NCBI GenBank assembly: GCA_015064695.1
Contig: SVRS01000010.1
Location: 1-54,290, forward strand
DNA length: 54,290 bases
DNA from: Oscillospiraceae bacterium
GTDB taxonomy: Bacteria > Bacillota > Clostridia > Oscillospirales > CAG-272
Direction: 5' to 3'
The notes under the pieces are model-generated. The model saw only the letters and a list, made by a program, of their open reading frames with translations. It was not told the origin of the DNA and made no database searches. The translations under genes and the position numbers were made by a program. This document shows, piece by piece, positions 53,396-54,290 of the stretch (the first letter of the stretch is position 1; every line of letters starts with the position of its first letter).

Positions 53396-53611
53396 ATGAG
53401 TATCCTTAACCAAGATCTGCTGACTTTGGATTTTTGGCAGGACAAGGTAACGTACGGCAAGCACACCGTCCCCATCGGTACGGGTAGAGCTGATACGTCT
53501 CGCCTGCCGGCTCGGTCAGTGCTTCAAAACGCTTCGCATTTTTTCGAACTCCCGGATATAAATTTTCGAATTTTTGCACGAAAGTACGGTGTTCGATTTT
53601 CGTTGTACTGA
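53396..53611 (+). CDS. Short hypothetical ORF with a good ribosome site
   Basis: 71 codons. TATAAT at 53356 and GGAGG seven bases before the ATG support expression. The predicted peptide starts MSILNQDLLTLDFWQDKV and is not recognised; it has no signal peptide or membrane segment. It may be the truncated N-terminus of a larger, decayed gene, because the first 30 codons look protein-like and the rest does not. Confidence 0.35.
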   Translation: MSILNQDLLTLDFWQDKVTYGKHTVPIGTGRADTSRLPARSVLQNASHFFELPDINFRIFARKYGVRFSLY

Positions 53612-53680
53612 TATAATATTATAATGGATTATTATGGGTATCTATATATTCAAAACCTTGCTTGAAGGGAGATGATTGTT

Positions 53681-54290
53681 TTGAAAACAGATCGTCACTA
53701 TATAAAGTTTTCTGTTGGTATAGCCATACTCCTCATGATTGCCCATTTGGGGGACGAGTTAGACGGCATGACCACAAACACCGTTATACAGGCAATGCTT
53801 CGTGGACTTCGCGACGTGATCCATATCTCACTGCTGATCAATTGGTGTGTATCTTTGAAGCAAAGAATCATGAATGCGCAGGTGCGCCGCAGTCTTGTTG
53901 CCGTCAGCATTCTGATGATTTTCTGGCTGACAGCAAAAGTCATCAAGTACGAATTCATTGCTGACCGTACCTTCTGGCTGGGACGTTATATCTGGTACAG
54001 CTATTATATCCCAATGATTTTGATTCCGCTGCTTGGTGTATTCATTATTGACCATATGGGTAAGCCGGAAGGCTATCGCAATCCTCGGTGGATGAATGCC
54101 CTCTATATTCCCGCATTTGCATTTCTTGGCGGCATCTTTACAAACGATTTACATGAGTTAACCTTCAGCTTCCCTGACGGTATCAATCAGTTCGATTATA
54201 CATATGGATACGGACCGATTTATTTTGCCGGAATGGCATGGTTTGTGCTGGGCGGTATCTATGTAGTCGTTATGCTGCTGAAAAAATCCC
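53681..54290 (+). CDS. N-terminal part of a multi-spanning membrane sensor-like protein (cut by window end)
   Basis: An open frame runs from TTG at 53681 to the window end (at least 203 codons) without a stop. AAGGGAG lies 9 nt before the TTG; an in-frame ATG at 53672 abuts that site and is less likely. The peptide has about six hydrophobic helices: FSVGIAILLMIAHL, VIHISLLINWCVSL, SLVAVSILMIFWL, YSYYIPMILIPLLGVFII, ALYIPAFAFLGGIFT and IYFAGMAWFVLGGIYVVVML. Such an N-terminal multi-helix module is common in clostridial histidine kinases and LuxR-type regulators; the effector domain would lie outside the window. Base composition is lower in GC than in spoIIE. Confidence 0.6.
   Translation, partial: MKTDRHYIKFSVGIAILLMIAHLGDELDGMTTNTVIQAMLRGLRDVIHISLLINWCVSLKQRIMNAQVRRSLVAVSILMIFWLTAKVIKYEFIADRTFWLGRYIWYSYYIPMILIPLLGVFIIDHMGKPEGYRNPRWMNALYIPAFAFLGGIFTNDLHELTFSFPDGINQFDYTYGYGPIYFAGMAWFVLGGIYVVVMLLKKS

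Noticed and set aside
53662..53964. A 100-codon open frame overlapping the truncated gene at the right edge
   Set aside because: It shares the region with a frame that stays open to the window end and encodes repeated membrane helices; the 100-codon peptide is Cys/His/Arg-rich and unlike any protein family.

Overview
This window looks like a chromosomal segment of an anaerobic, endospore-forming, fermentative Bacillota of the class Clostridia, probably gut-associated. The evidence is a full-length spoIIE, AdhE, two [FeFe]-hydrogenase-type proteins, TTGACA-17-TATAAT promoters with the Gram-positive TRTGn extension, strong AGGAGG ribosome sites and many plant- or host-glycan genes. I cannot name the genus. 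No rRNA, tRNA, CRISPR array, transposase, phage gene or origin was seen.

Layout. 1-2600 (minus): a drug- or peptide-type ABC exporter operon preceded by two small proteins. 2660-5860: two copies of a MITE-like palindromic repeat flank an AlbA/Schlafen-type regulator and a divergent pnuC vitamin-precursor transporter whose leader ends in an attenuator-like hairpin. 6070-8883: a secreted GH36/GH27-like alpha-galactosidase. 9241-12450 (minus, visibly AT-rich): a secreted DNRLRE/ricin/caspase-like protein followed by a lipoprotein. 12548-20552: a carbohydrate locus with a beta-helix protein and an FAD oxidoreductase, a divergent six-hairpin-like protein, and an operon of aldo/keto reductase, heparinase remnant, sugar isomerase and D-2-hydroxyacid dehydrogenase.

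20777-25596 (minus): a redox module of two thioredoxin-fold 2Fe-2S proteins, a PAS-containing sensory-type [FeFe] hydrogenase, a SpoIIE-family phosphatase and a monomeric [FeFe] hydrogenase. Just upstream lie adhE with a phosphotransferase partner and a LysR regulator, so NADH and ferredoxin disposal (ethanol, H2) and its sensing are clustered. 30843-36000: a DUF6512-like membrane protein, a nitroreductase/GNAT/GNAT/hydrolase operon and an unknown membrane-anchored protein. 36005-42383: tex, an FtsX-like fragment, rsuA-type pseudouridine synthase and lacZ (overlapping rsuA by 4 bp). 42733-47489: trkA-trkH potassium uptake and a split transketolase. 47726-50142: a DtxR-type regulator, an alpha/beta hydrolase and a membrane protein. 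50142-52907: spoIIE. The right end (from about 53100) is AT-rich and holds a small ORF and the N-terminal membrane part of a gene cut by the window.

The strongest candidates for something under-described are the secreted caspase-like/lectin protein with its lipoprotein, the phosphatase-linked hydrogenase sensor module beside adhE-APH, the repeat family whose core also serves as a terminator, and the pnuC leader.
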